Positions 22,833 to 33,406 of a stretch of 64,000 nucleotides of DNA are shown in pieces (positions within the stretch are counted from its first letter, which is position 1; every line of letters starts with the position of its first letter). Made by a program: the position numbers and the translations under genes. The notes beneath the pieces were generated by a model, which worked only from the letters and a program-made list of their open reading frames with translations, was not told the DNA's origin and ran no database searches. Source of the DNA: Sordariomycetes sp. S80-01Y (Eukaryota; Ascomycota; Sordariomycetes); the NCBI GenBank assembly GCA_037042185.1, contig JAXQJY010000025.1:1240001-1304000 (forward strand), read 5' to 3'.

Positions 22833-23505
22833 CCAAAGCGACTTGGTGGCAGCTGCTGGGCGGGTGCAGATGCAGGGTTCAGCGTGTGGCGGGCGAGACG
22901 GATAAGCTCTAACTTGCTCTGGGCCTTATTGAGGGTCCAGACCGACGAGATAAGGCAAGCAGTAGAAGTTTATCTTTGACGTTACGTCCTGGATTCAGTT
23001 CGCTTCAGTTGATATCCCGAAGTTGAGGACGTTGAGGAGATTAATGAAGTGAGAGGATGTCTCACAAGGAGAAGCAACGAAGCTGCTGCACTTGCGTCAC
23101 AAGCTTCCCCCACTCAGCGCTCAAGATCCCCTGTTTGGCTTCAACTTGGGTGGAGCTACCCACTGCCACTGCCAGATACTCAGGCTTCCTTCCTTCCGCG
23201 CCGCAGTTTTGGGAGTTGACGAGTCACGTGCTTTGGCGTTTTCTGCGTGACGTCCGCCCAAGCCTGATGACGCTGCGCCGATCATTTTTCTGATGCGTCA
23301 ATCTTCACTTCAACACCCCAATTCGCAAGGTCAATTCTCTGTCCACTCTCAATCGAGTCGAGCTTGCTTCTTTAATTTGTAATGATTTGAACAAGCAAGG
23401 CGCGGGCCCTGTTTCCTTTGGGCTCGAGCTCCTCTTCTCCCCCCGTATAACCTATTTTGCCGCGTTCGTCCTACTGCTACCCATCGACACCACAAAGCCT
23501 TCAAG
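22833..23505. promoter_or_regulatory. Divergent SHE4/TFB4 promoter with CACGTG and GCGTGACGTC elements
   Basis: 673 bp between divergent starts. It contains TCACGTG (23224-23230) and, 14 bp further on, GCGTGACGTC (23245-23254), the same decamer as in the NDC1/PEP12 promoter. A pyrimidine-rich stretch precedes the TFB4 ATG. Confidence 0.5.
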
Positions 23506-24576
23506 ATGGACGCAGTCGACCAGTCAGACCATTACGAAGTCAAGACGCAGGAGGAAACCCCTTCTCTCCTCACAGTCATCATCGATACCAACCCTCGTGC
23601 CTGGGCCGCCCTCTCGGACACCCTACCTCTTTCTCGAGCTATCGCGAATATCCTCATCTTCGTCAACGCCCATCTTGCCTTTAGCAATGCGAATCAGGTA
23701 GCTCTAGTAGCAGCGCATGTCAACCGTGCAGTTTGGCTGTATCCGACATCACGAGATCCGAAGAAAGATGCGGCGGGCGACGTTGAGATGCAGGATGCGA
23801 CCAGCACAGGTGCTGGGTCAGCGAACAAATACCCTCAGTTTGCACAGATCGAAACCGCGGTTCTGTCGTCAATAAGAAAGCTCGTAGACAGCACCAGAAA
23901 GGAGGACCTGGATGCCACGACTACGCAGCTGCACGGGGCGTTGACGCTCGCGCTCTGCCATACAAACAAGGCGGAGCAGTCGATGAATGCTACTGTTGCC
24001 AACATCACAGACTCAACAACCCCGAATGCAGCTGCTCCTCCTTCCCTGAAGGGTCGCATTCTGGTTGTATCCGTCTCCGATTCTGAGCCATCACAGTACA
24101 TCCCTACCATGAACGCTGTGTTCGCTGCTGCACACGCCCAAATCGCCATCGACGCCCTGTCTTTGTCTGGCGATTCTACATTCCTGCAACAGGCCTGTTT
24201 CAACACCAGCGGTACATTTCTTGCTGCCAAGGAGCCCCAGGGGATCCTCACATATTTAATGTTCGGACTGATAGCGGACACAGAAGCTCGGCAGTCCCTT
24301 ATCGCGCCAACGCACGATACGGTCGACTTTAGAGCAGGCTGTTTCTGCCACGCAAAGGTCGTGGACACGGGCTTTGTGTGCTCCATTTGCCTGAGCATCT
24401 TCTGTGAGGCGCCACAAGATTCAGTATGTTTGACATGCGGGACGAAGTTGACATTGGGCAACTACGGTTCGAAACCGCAGGTTGTGCCGAGAAAGAAGAA
24501 GAAAAAGAAGAAAATCGTCAACGGGACGGTGAGGGAGGAGACTGGGAGCGCGACAGGCACCCCTAGACCGGCCTAG
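23506..24576 (+). CDS. TFB4: TFIIH core subunit Tfb4 (p34)
   Basis: Single exon, 356 residues. Tfb4/p34 is a core subunit of TFIIH, acting in RNA polymerase II initiation and nucleotide excision repair, and pairs with Ssl1/p44. The N-terminal von Willebrand A-like domain starts LLTVIIDTNPRAWAAL and runs to about residue 270, with insertions rich in Ala/Thr near residues 85-105. The C-terminal zinc-binding region has CFCHAKVVDTGFVCSICLSI, then FCEAPQDSVCLTCGTKL (about residues 280-325). A run of seven lysines (residues 336-342) follows, a likely nuclear targeting signal. The start is at the first ATG of the frame. Confidence 0.94.
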   Translation: MDAVDQSDHYEVKTQEETPSLLTVIIDTNPRAWAALSDTLPLSRAIANILIFVNAHLAFSNANQVALVAAHVNRAVWLYPTSRDPKKDAAGDVEMQDATSTGAGSANKYPQFAQIETAVLSSIRKLVDSTRKEDLDATTTQLHGALTLALCHTNKAEQSMNATVANITDSTTPNAAAPPSLKGRILVVSVSDSEPSQYIPTMNAVFAAAHAQIAIDALSLSGDSTFLQQACFNTSGTFLAAKEPQGILTYLMFGLIADTEARQSLIAPTHDTVDFRAGCFCHAKVVDTGFVCSICLSIFCEAPQDSVCLTCGTKLTLGNYGSKPQVVPRKKKKKKKIVNGTVREETGSATGTPRPA

Positions 24577-25177
24577 GCAGCATGCGTGTACTTCATTGAG
24601 CGGAAGTTGCGCGCAAATTAAACTGATTCTCCCGAACGATGCGCCATGATGGCGTCCAATTCCGTTGGGGACATCTTCCCAGGTCGTGAATATGCATGCC
24701 TCCTGCCTTTTACTATTCCAGTTCATGGCGTTAACTGCGGCTTGCCTGGTGGGCACATCTAAAAGTGATGCCGATTGACGGCGTGTCCAGCTGAAAGCCC
24801 GTGGTAATTCAGTCCAGCCACAAGTGGGCATCTCAACCTCGACTGCTCGTTCCCTGGGCTCGCTCTGCTTTTGAGTGCAATACACGCGTTGCATCCGGAC
24901 TGCGGGCTCTAGGTTCTCATCTAGTGGTAGGTAGCTTGGGGGTATCGTCGAATAACTCAAGAGCGGATCATGGGATAATTACAGCCCCCCTATAACGAAC
25001 CGCTGAGAAGTTTTCATATGAAAAAATTCCGAGACAGCTCGGAGACAGCTCGGGCAGCGCAGCATATAGCAAGGCCCGGAGTGTTACGTGGGCTGACAAA
25101 GAGGTACTTGTGAATACTTTATAAGTCTCGATAAGTCATCGCTTCGTGAGTGCTGCTCTTTTTTAACCTAATTCCTT
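24577..25177. other. Convergent 3' region after TFB4, with an 11-bp direct repeat
   Basis: 601 bp between converging stop codons. Two exact tandem copies of GAGACAGCTCG lie at 25031-25052, just after an A-run. No coding signal is seen. Confidence 0.5.
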
Positions 25178-27013
25178 TCATGCTCGGCCATATGCCTGCG
25201 AAGCATCCAGCAGTAAACTGACAATCAACAAGATGCCGTTGAAGATAGCCATCATGTAAAACGGCGCTCCTGTCGAGAGCTTATCGAACAAATACCCTCC
25301 CAACTTTGTCAGCAGAAGAATAGCGGCGCCGCCACAAAGAGAGTAAACTCCGGCAATAGAGCCCTTGAGGCGAGTCCGCGATACTGCGTCTTCTTGAGTC
25401 GCGATGCGGATCAAAGGATCAGCTTCAGTGGATTCGTCATCGTCGGGGGCAATTGAGGGCTCTCGGCGCGCCGTACGCGGGATCTCGACAGCAATGACGC
25501 CTTGGCCGAGCGAGCCTAGACTACAAACGATGGCACCGATTTGGCTCACGCCAATGAGTGCAACAACAAGGAAGATTGCTGGCGTGCCTCCTCTCCCATC
25601 GACATCCTTGATTTCTGGGCTTGATAGCTGCGGGAGAATGATGTAGCCGACCATGCCAAAGACCGTAGAAATGACAATCGGCCAGTTGACCCTCCCAGAA
25701 CGATGAGAGAGGTATCCAAAGAAAGGCGCACAGATCAATGCAACGAGCTGAGCGACTCCAGTTAGGATTGAAGACAAAACGTATGCAGCCCTGCACTCCT
25801 TCTTCAATTCGGGGTTCGGGTCGTTCGGCGAACCTTGGCAAAAGCCGTTGCTGATGAAGAAGGTGTTGACGAATAAGGGGATGAAGAGCGAAATGGCTAC
25901 AGTCGAGGCTCTCGCTACGAATCCGCCAACGTAACCGAGAGTGATCCTTGAATCAGTGATGCCAAGCAGAACTGAATCTCTCATCAAAGATAGGTAGGGA
26001 ACAACCTTCTGCGAATGGTTAGCTTTTCGAAAACTCTCGTAAGAACGAGTACAACGTACGATCTGACGTGACTCATGGACATCGGCATCAAGAGCTCTAC
26101 CTCGCTGTCCCTTGTTCAGACCGAGGAGCACACTCCATCCCTTCCCCTCCTCGCCCTTCAAGTCGTGCAGGCCGACGAACACAAATACAGCAACCAGTAA
26201 CGAGATTGCTCCAACGACGTAGAAGCTGTAAGACACAGCCTCGCCAGGCGTCACATCCTCAATCTCGCCAAACCTCGTTGGCAGAGGCAGAAACAGCACC
26301 AATGCCACTAAAGCTCCACATCCTGTAAAGAGACCAACAAAGCCAGCCAATGCCGAAGCTTTGCTTGGCTTGGGGGGGGCCTGTTCCGAACCCGGGGCGC
26401 GGTCGCTCGAGACGGTCCGCGTATATCTCTCGGGCGTGATCGTAAGGTCGGACTGGACGGAGAAGGCGGCACTGTGTCTAGAGTGGCGCGTAAGATCATC
26501 TATAGCATCCTTACTGCGTCCTGTCTGGTCGCTTTCGTCTGTCAAAGATGGGAGAGTAGCTGTGACCATGGTGGCCCTGTAATCGTTAGTGTGAGGCTCC
26601 AATTAAGCTGGTTGACAAGGGCGGCCTTACGCAGCTGATGCACCTAGTGCAAAGAACACCCTTGCTAACAGTAACTGCGGGTATACATTTTTCGCTTGCA
26701 CGAATACCATCAGTGATACTCCGATGATCAGGTAGCCCATAGCAGCAACCCATTTCACTCCCAGCCTATCCGAGACGAGACCCCAAGCTGGGCAGGCCAC
26801 TAGAGCGACGATCTCGTCCGCAAACCCCAGTGTACCGACGACATCTCCAACGCCATGCTTCTTCCCAATCAGATCTGTGATGACGAAAGAGACGGAACTG
26901 TTAAGGAAGACCAGGAAGGAAATCGAGAACAGCGAAATGCCGAGGAGGTATGTCGTAGCTTGGAGTGGCGTCGTAGTGGTCGAGAATGGGATGAACCGCG
27001 ATAGAGATGGCAT
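25178..27013 (-). CDS. MFS transporter (YJR124C-like)
   Basis: Three exons on the minus strand, 27013-26631, 26576-26060 and 26008-25178, giving 576 residues. Intron 1 is 54 nt (GTAAGG...CAG). Intron 2 is 51 nt with GTACGT, GCTAAC and CAG, and has no stop in frame. Twelve membrane segments are expected: six around residues 15-245 and six in the C-half. The first loop carries a degenerate motif A (GLVSDRLGVKW), and GYLSHRSGRVNWP is the equivalent of the central loop motif. A hydrophilic Ser/Thr-rich insertion (about residues 135-190) separates segments 4 and 5. The layout matches fungal relatives of the uncharacterised yeast protein YJR124C. The substrate is unknown. The 422 bp upstream (27014-27435) separates it from the end of ARP8 and contains a CCAAT box near 27311. 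Confidence 0.85.
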
Positions 27014-27435
27014 TTTGAAGACTATTCCGTATGATATGACTGCTACTGCAGCTTCCGGTGCTACATTGCGGGTTTGAAGAGGGTCGGGACGTTAGGTTGG
27101 CAGGTATTTGTTTGTTGACGCCGAGGCATGACGACCTAATGTTGACGCGAAGGGGGGTCCCCACTTACATAAGCGCGTCATCGCGACGGACCACATACCT
27201 AGCCTCCGAGGTCCCCCTCTACGGCGTCACGGCAGCTGATATCTGAAGTGAGTGCGAGAGTCAAAGCCATTACTTGCTTGTCTGGCTGTTCCTGGAAATA
27301 ATTTGTTCAACCAATCAAGCATTTTGGGGGAAGCTACCAATGTGCATTATGGACTCCGGCCACCCCTGAACTCCCATACAAACCCTGGGCAACTCTATCT
27401 TTCGCCCTGACCCGAAAACCCAAATGATGATCCCT

Positions 27436-29729
27436 TCACCACGCCCATAGCACCTTGTGATGCAAAGTCCTTGCTCCATGCCTCTCATACTCGAAAGGCG
27501 AGATCCACGAATCGTTTGTTGTTAGCTTTGCGAAGACACTAGCTCCCTTCCAGACGACGACCTGTTCATCCATGTCGCGCGCGCTGCGACCAACCATGAT
27601 CTTGTCAGCCAAGTCAGGACGCCGCTGCTTGATCTTTTCCTCGAGGGTTGCGGTAAATTGCGGTACCTTCGATCCGCCGCCAATGACCATGATGCTGCCC
27701 AGGAAATCGCGAAGCTTCTTGTCGTCACTCTTCGCGGCGTTCTGGATGCTAGTGAGGATGGCGATGTCGAGAGGAGCAACGGGCAGTACCGAGTCTCTCT
27801 CCGCTGCCATTGATTGTGCCTTGCCTGCCAGAGGATCAACAAACATTCCGGCCGGTGGTTGAGATGCTTGGTTTCCTTGGCCAGGGACGGGTGTTCCTGC
27901 AGCTCTGGAACCTGTCGGGGCGGGACTCCCGCCGTTCGTAGCGTCCTTGCCATTGCCAAATACAAAGGGTGGCGGAACCGGGGTACTCGCCCCTTCTGGC
28001 GCTGGAGAACCAGCATGTGATCCCGCGGGCGTGCCATTTAGACCTTCGCGACCATTGAAACTGAGCGGGTTTGCCTTCTCCTTCACAGGTGTCGACACCT
28101 CTTGAGACTGCGATACGCCGTTCGCTTCCGAGTTGAGAGAAGGCTTCACCAAAGCTAGGATCGCTAATTGCGCAGCTGATTGCGGATCATCTGGCGTGTC
28201 AACATCGTAGGCGTTGTAGGAACGGTCCACGAGCTTGCGACGACCTCGTAACTTGACACTATTATCAAACAGCGAGGGCTCGAAAACACCCATCGGTGAC
28301 AAGATGACCTCGTCGTAAGTCTTGAACTGGTACTTCCGAGTTGGTTGGTTCGGCGCACGAACGTGAAATTGATATAGCTGCACAGAAATGTCGGCTTGCG
28401 ACATGGTGCAATGCTTCATCTTCAGTTCCTCTGCAAGCAAGAAGTCGTACCGTCTCCTCAGATTCATATCTTGGTAAGGAAAGTTGTCGTAGAGCATCAT
28501 CTTCATAAACGTCTCTGTCATGTCCCAGCCACCGTATTTTAGGTTGACTCGGGAGTCCTCGATGCATAGCCCATCTTCCAAACAAGAGATGGACGTCTTC
28601 TGAGCTCCAACGTCGACCACGCAAGCTTGTGTGTAGCCCGCGCCGAATGTCGCCGCGGTGCTCTCTTGGATGAAGCTCACGCGATTGAACTCAAACCAGT
28701 TCATACAGGACCTCAATACCTGCTCAACGTATCGTTTGTCGTACAGATCTGGAATGACAAAGACGCAGCTGTACTGCCTCCATTCGCTGTTCTTCTTCAG
28801 GCCCAGCTCCTGCCGTAAAGTCTTGTCAAGAAGTGTTTCGAAATCGTCGTATAGGTGCTCTTCGCTTGTGTAGTCGTCTTCGTTCCACCATCCGTGCTGC
28901 AGCGGCCACCAGAGCTTGAATTTGGGATCTGAGTCGTCCGGCAATCGCAGAGCCTCGTTCCCAATAAAACAGGAAGCAAGGGAGTCAGGGTCCTCGAGCG
29001 CTTTGACATCGGTCCACTCGATCTCGAGGGGATCGTTGTGCTTTGGAATGACTTCAGCCTCTGTCCGACGGTTGAATGTCTGGACCAATTCTTTCGAGTT
29101 GGGTAGAACCTTGCGCTTGTTGGCGCGCATTTCGACCTTGAGATCGCTGCACATCTTGTTGTACTTCTTCGACCACTCTTCGCCGTACTGCGCATCGGTC
29201 GACTTGGCCTCGAACTGTCTTCGAGGGAGGGACTCGTGAATCTCCGATTCGGTTTGTGGGAACTTGGTCGCGAGCACCATGGGCACGGTTCTTGGTAGCG
29301 CATCACTAGCGAAGCCGATTCGCAGGTTCTGACTTCCCGGGTGAATAACAATGGTTCGCGATGGGTCGGTGCCGCTTGGAGCTTCTTCGTCGCCATCCTC
29401 GTCCTCGGCCGCATCGGTGGCTGGTAGTGGAAGCTCACCGTTAGCAGGCTTGGACAATGTCCTATCCCTATCCCGAGCGCTCTGTACGAGCCGATCGCGA
29501 TTGGCTTCGTTCTGCAGTCGAAGGGCGAGAATCTGGTCGTCGCGTTTCATAAACTCGGTGTAATAGTTCTTTTGGTTGATTGCGGCCACCTCCGGCCAGC
29601 TCGTCAGCTTCATCCCATTGTCGGTTCTCTCGAGGCCTGCTCAATGTTAACAATGGCACCGCCATGTTATCGATGGATGTGCTGCTTACCCTCCCGTAGG
29701 AGAACCCTTTCGCTGACTTTGCCGACCAT
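27436..29729 (-). CDS. ARP8: Actin-related protein 8 (INO80 chromatin-remodelling subunit)
   Basis: Two exons on the minus strand, 29729-29690 and 29636-27436, giving 746 residues. The 53-nt intron (GTAAGC...CAG) joins MVGKVSERVLLREG to LERTDNGMKLTSWP. Arp8 belongs to the Arp8-Arp4-actin module of INO80 and binds nucleosomal DNA. The N-terminal region runs to about residue 105. The actin fold then starts at IVIHPGSQNLRIGFASDALP (phosphate loop 1). CVVDVGAQKTSISCLEDG gives phosphate loop 2 and SIMVIGGGSKVPQF the adenosine-region motif. There are large insertions typical of Arp8, the longest a Pro/Gly/Ser-rich stretch of about 100 residues (from about 515) before the last lobe. It is divergent from the MpaB-like oxygenase gene. 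Confidence 0.93.
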
Positions 29730-30703
29730 TCTGCTGGATGTATTATCGTGGGCGAGGCGACCACGTTGAGAGGGTTGGCCTCATGAATAATGTAGAACAA
29801 GGGCAGCTCAGCACTTTTGCCTGGACTTGCGCCTCGACGCCGTGACGCCCACAGAAGCGCGATCTCCAAAGTTGGCCCAGTTGGGGTTAGCGTGCCTTTC
29901 TGTCACGGTTGTAGTTAATCCGCTCCGGGCGGCTAATATCCAAGCTTGAGTTTGTCACGAGCAACGGACTCTGGTACCACCTTCTTCCGCAGCTCCGGTC
30001 GATCAGGGTGTAGGTTTTGTTAGGCGTGGCACAGAGTAGTGTAGCTGTAAGCCCGATCACGAATACGAAAATTCACATGGCTAACCACATGCAAAGCCCC
30101 AGGGACATCTTCCAAGCTGGTAAGTTCCGCCCTGAGGAGCTGAGGAGCTGAGGAGCTCGACAGCGGCAGCGGGGAGCTCGAAAACACATCGTAACGAGCC
30201 CGCTTCCGGTTACGATCGCCTCGTCTTCTCCGCAAATCACATCAACCAATCCCAATCCAGCACCGCAGCGATTTCCTTTCCCTTTAGGGATACATGACCT
30301 TCTCCAGACTCTGTCACAGCCTCGGATCTCTTTGTTAAACCTTCACGACTGGCAATTCTCTACCTCGGAGTACTACCAGCGTTCATGAGGCCGTGATGTA
30401 GGTCTAACAATGCAGTTGGCATTATTGGCCAGTGTTTGGGCGCAGCCCCCGCGCAAGTGCGTTTGTGGAACAGTTATGTCCCGGGGGAGGCGTTAGATGC
30501 TCAAGCTGAGATTTCTTCATCACAGCTATCAACTCCCACAGGGCCTAGCGTCCAAGCGGGGTGGTGTGCCAGTGGTAGACCGGTTCGCGGGGAACTCATG
30601 CTGACGTATATATATACATCGTGGACAGCCTCTTTGGAGAGTAACTTCATATTTCCTGTTCTCCATACTCTGAGTCGAAACAGTCTTTGGCACTATACCA
30701 AAC
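29730..30703. promoter_or_regulatory. Divergent ARP8/MpaB-like promoter with an 8-bp tandem repeat
   Basis: 974 bp between divergent starts. Three exact copies of CTGAGGAG occur at 30132-30155. A TATATATA run at about 30608-30615 lies some 90 bp before the oxygenase-like ATG and is a good TATA-box candidate for that gene. Confidence 0.5.
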
Positions 30704-32218
30704 ATGGATGTGCGACCCAGCGGCGCCGCTGGCAACGGTACGACGTCTGTCAAACTCGGCCAGATCGAGTTCGAGTACTCTCAGGTCGAACTGCCAACTC
30801 TTTCTGAAGCGACCCCTTATCTGGTCGGTGGCTTCGTTTGCTATGTCTCTCTTTGTAACTTGCTCCGATTCCGCCGCATCAACCGCGCACAGTCTAAGAT
30901 GGGCTTCAAGACTAAGGAATCTTTGGCCCGTATGACGATTGCAGAGGCCCAGGTGATCTCGAAGCAGATGATGTACTACGAGTTCCCTATCTTTTACGAT
31001 CTTTCCCTCCGTCTCGCTCTGCTCAAGGTACGTCATCTTGAACAACATGAACAAGTGCCAGGCTAAGGCTAGAGAAGACCTATGCGGTTGAGAACGTGGC
31101 CAAGGTACTGGCCGGGGTGAGCGATCTAGCGAAGACGGATGCGGCTCCGAAGAGGCAAGGTCTATGCTTATCTTCCCGGGGGCAATCACTGACTGTTTTA
31201 CAGGTACGAGGATACGGCGATTCTATACTCTTGGTAAGTGTAACCGCGACTCGAAGAATGTCTTGACTTACACGAGGCAGCTTCGCCCAATTCGGGCCTC
31301 ATTCCGACGAGTTCCTCAAGGCGGTTGCTCGGATGAATTACCTGCACTCTCCCTATGTCAAATCTGGTAAGATCAAACAAGAGGATTTCCTCTATGTGCT
31401 CTATGCGTCGATGGCGGACCCTGTCCGCTTCATGGGTCTTTTTGAGTGGAGGTCTTTAACTCCCATGGAGCACGCTGCCCAGGGTACCCTTTGGAAGCAC
31501 ATTGGTGACCTGATGGGCATCGATTACAAAGGTGTCATGGGCCGGGACGAATGGACTGATGGTATCGATTTCATGGACGACGTCACCGAGTGGGCACTTG
31601 CCTTCGAGGTTGAATACATGAAGCCTTTCCCTGAAGTCCGCAGGCTGGGTGAGGTCTTGATGGACTTGCTTGCGACTTCGTACCCCAGCATCGCTCGCCC
31701 TGCTTTGCGCATCGCCAGCAGCGTTCTTATGGGCGAGCGAATGCGTTACGCTTTTGGGTAAGTAGCAGCATGAAGCCTCAGTTGTGACGACTCTTACGTG
31801 TGGTAGGTTCCCGGAGCCAGGTCTGATTGCGATTTGGGCAACTTACACTGCTTTGCTCGCCCGCTTCATCTTCCTCCGCTTCCTGTCCCTCCCTCGCTTC
31901 CGCTCAGTCAAGAACCTTTCGGAAACCGACCCCAAAACCGGCCGCATTCACCACTACCTGTACATGAAAGAGCCTTGGTATAACCCCAAGACTTTCTGGG
32001 GTCGTTGGAGTCCCGAGGCTTGGGTGACGTGGTCCCACGGAGGAGTGCTGCCTGGGGATGGCGGCTCTGCGATGAAGCCTGAGGGTTTCCGCTTTGAGGA
32101 CATTGGTCCGGCTAAGAGGATGGGCACTGGCTCTGAGGAAATCAATCAGGCCTATAGGATGAGCGCCATGAGGCCACTCGATGCCTCCCCATTTTCTACG
32201 CCGCTGGTCAAGGCCTGA
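30704..32218 (+). CDS. ER-bound oxygenase MpaB-like protein (DUF2236 / rubber-oxygenase fold)
   Basis: Five exons, 30704-31027, 31078-31154, 31204-31233, 31281-31757 and 31807-32218, giving 439 residues. The second intron (31155-31203, 49 nt) must use a GC donor (AG|GCAAGG) to keep the conserved RYEDTAIL frame; the others are GT-AG. The family includes MpaB of mycophenolic acid synthesis, an ER-anchored haem-type oxygenase. An N-terminal membrane segment (about residues 42-60) is followed by LARMTIAEAQVISKQMMYYE. Then come the signature FAQFGPHSDEFLKAVARMNY, LHSPYVKSGKI, FEWRSLTPMEHAAQGTLWKH and VMGRDEWTDGIDFMDD. Near the C-terminus are hydrophobic residues after IASSVLMGERMRYAFGFPEP. No biosynthetic cluster surrounds it, so a secondary-metabolite role is not implied. 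Confidence 0.86.
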
Positions 32219-32692
32219 TCCAGTCTCCATGGCGAAAGAAAATTGGAGCTGGAATGAAACTACATGATGAGATGACATGAATTCAATAGGGTTGGGCTGC
32301 CATAGCACGGTTTCGATGAGCGAATCTCACGTTGGATACTTGGCGAGATGTACCGATGAAGAAACAATATGAATAAAGAAGAGCGGAATTGCGACGAGTA
32401 TCTGCCACCAGCATCAATTCAGTCTTGAGAAAAGCGATAGCGCGGCTGCCTAGGGCGGTCTCAAAGTTCATCGTGTCCTTCAAGTTCCCGAGCGCGGTTG
32501 GCGTCACCTGATGTCAAACAATGACGTCGCCCGCTTCAGGTCAGACCAGTGGTCAATAATGATTCACAAAGCCATCACCAATACCTGCCAACCTTCATCA
32601 CCTTTGGCTCCAAAATACATTCCATCAACCGTTTGAGCTACCTTGCTCTCTCACTCGTCAGCCTCACATCCCCTAGCGGCAACACCGCCAGC
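32219..32692. other. Intergenic region between the MpaB-like and Pro-rich genes
   Basis: 474 bp in tandem orientation. It holds the 3' UTR of the oxygenase gene and the promoter of the next gene. An AATAA-containing stretch (GAATAAAGA, about 32371) may be a poly(A) signal. Nothing else stands out. Confidence 0.45.
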
Positions 32693-33406
32693 ATGCCCGC
32701 GATACCAGTCTACACGGCCAGCCCCGTCAACGCCGCGACCGCGGATGGCCAAACACCACAGACTGCTCAACCAGGTCAACAACTGTCACAGCAACCAGCA
32801 TCTGCCTCCGCGACGACTACATCAGCCCCCTTGCAATCAGGTTATCCAGCCCCTCAACCCGGGGCCCGACCGACTCAACCTCCACCGCCGGCCCCAACGG
32901 GCCTCGTACAAGATCCAACATCACTTCAACCTACACCAACGCAGAGCCTCCCCGTAGACGGGCCTCCACCTCCACAGCCTGGCGCAGCTCCTGTTCCTCC
33001 AACGAGTCATCTCCCCCCTCCGCCTAAAGTCGGAGAGAAGCTGCACCAGCCACCTACGACTACGGCGCCTGCTTTGCCGCCGCAGATGTCCTACCCGGCA
33101 CCAAACTCACAATACGCGGCTGGCAAGTCTACAACTACAGCTCCCCTGCCCCCTGGTCCTACACCGACATCACTCTACGCTGGTGGAGGTGATCATCCTC
33201 CGGGCTACAGGCAAGATGTCCACGCCTCGGACATGAGCAGCGCCCAGCGCGCTGCGCACGAGGCATCGGTGAGGGACAACTCAAATGTGTTTGAAACGGG
33301 AGACGATGAGGGCGTCTGGGGCACGATGAAGAAGTGGGGGACCACGGTCGGTAACAATCTAGCTGCTGCCGAGAATGAGGTCTGGAAGAGAATCAATAAG
33401 GATTAG
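32693..33406 (+). CDS. Pro/Gln/Thr-rich protein of unknown function
   Basis: Single exon, 237 residues from the first ATG (MPAIPVYTASPVNAATADGQ). Most of the protein (residues 1-170) is low-complexity Pro/Gln/Thr/Ala with repeated PPPP, QPGA and YPAP words, and looks disordered. The last 65 residues differ: HASDMSSAQRAAHEASVRDN and then GVWGTMKKWGTTVGNNLAAA with AENEVWKRINKD. These suggest one or two amphipathic helices and are the likely conserved part. I do not recognise the family. The biased but uninterrupted frame and the ordered, charged C-terminus support a real gene. Confidence 0.7.
   Translation: MPAIPVYTASPVNAATADGQTPQTAQPGQQLSQQPASASATTTSAPLQSGYPAPQPGARPTQPPPPAPTGLVQDPTSLQPTPTQSLPVDGPPPPQPGAAPVPPTSHLPPPPKVGEKLHQPPTTTAPALPPQMSYPAPNSQYAAGKSTTTAPLPPGPTPTSLYAGGGDHPPGYRQDVHASDMSSAQRAAHEASVRDNSNVFETGDDEGVWGTMKKWGTTVGNNLAAAENEVWKRINKD

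Noticed and set aside
30570-30590. GGTTCG B-box-like word at 30580-30586
   Set aside because: No cloverleaf can be drawn around it and the flanks do not pair.
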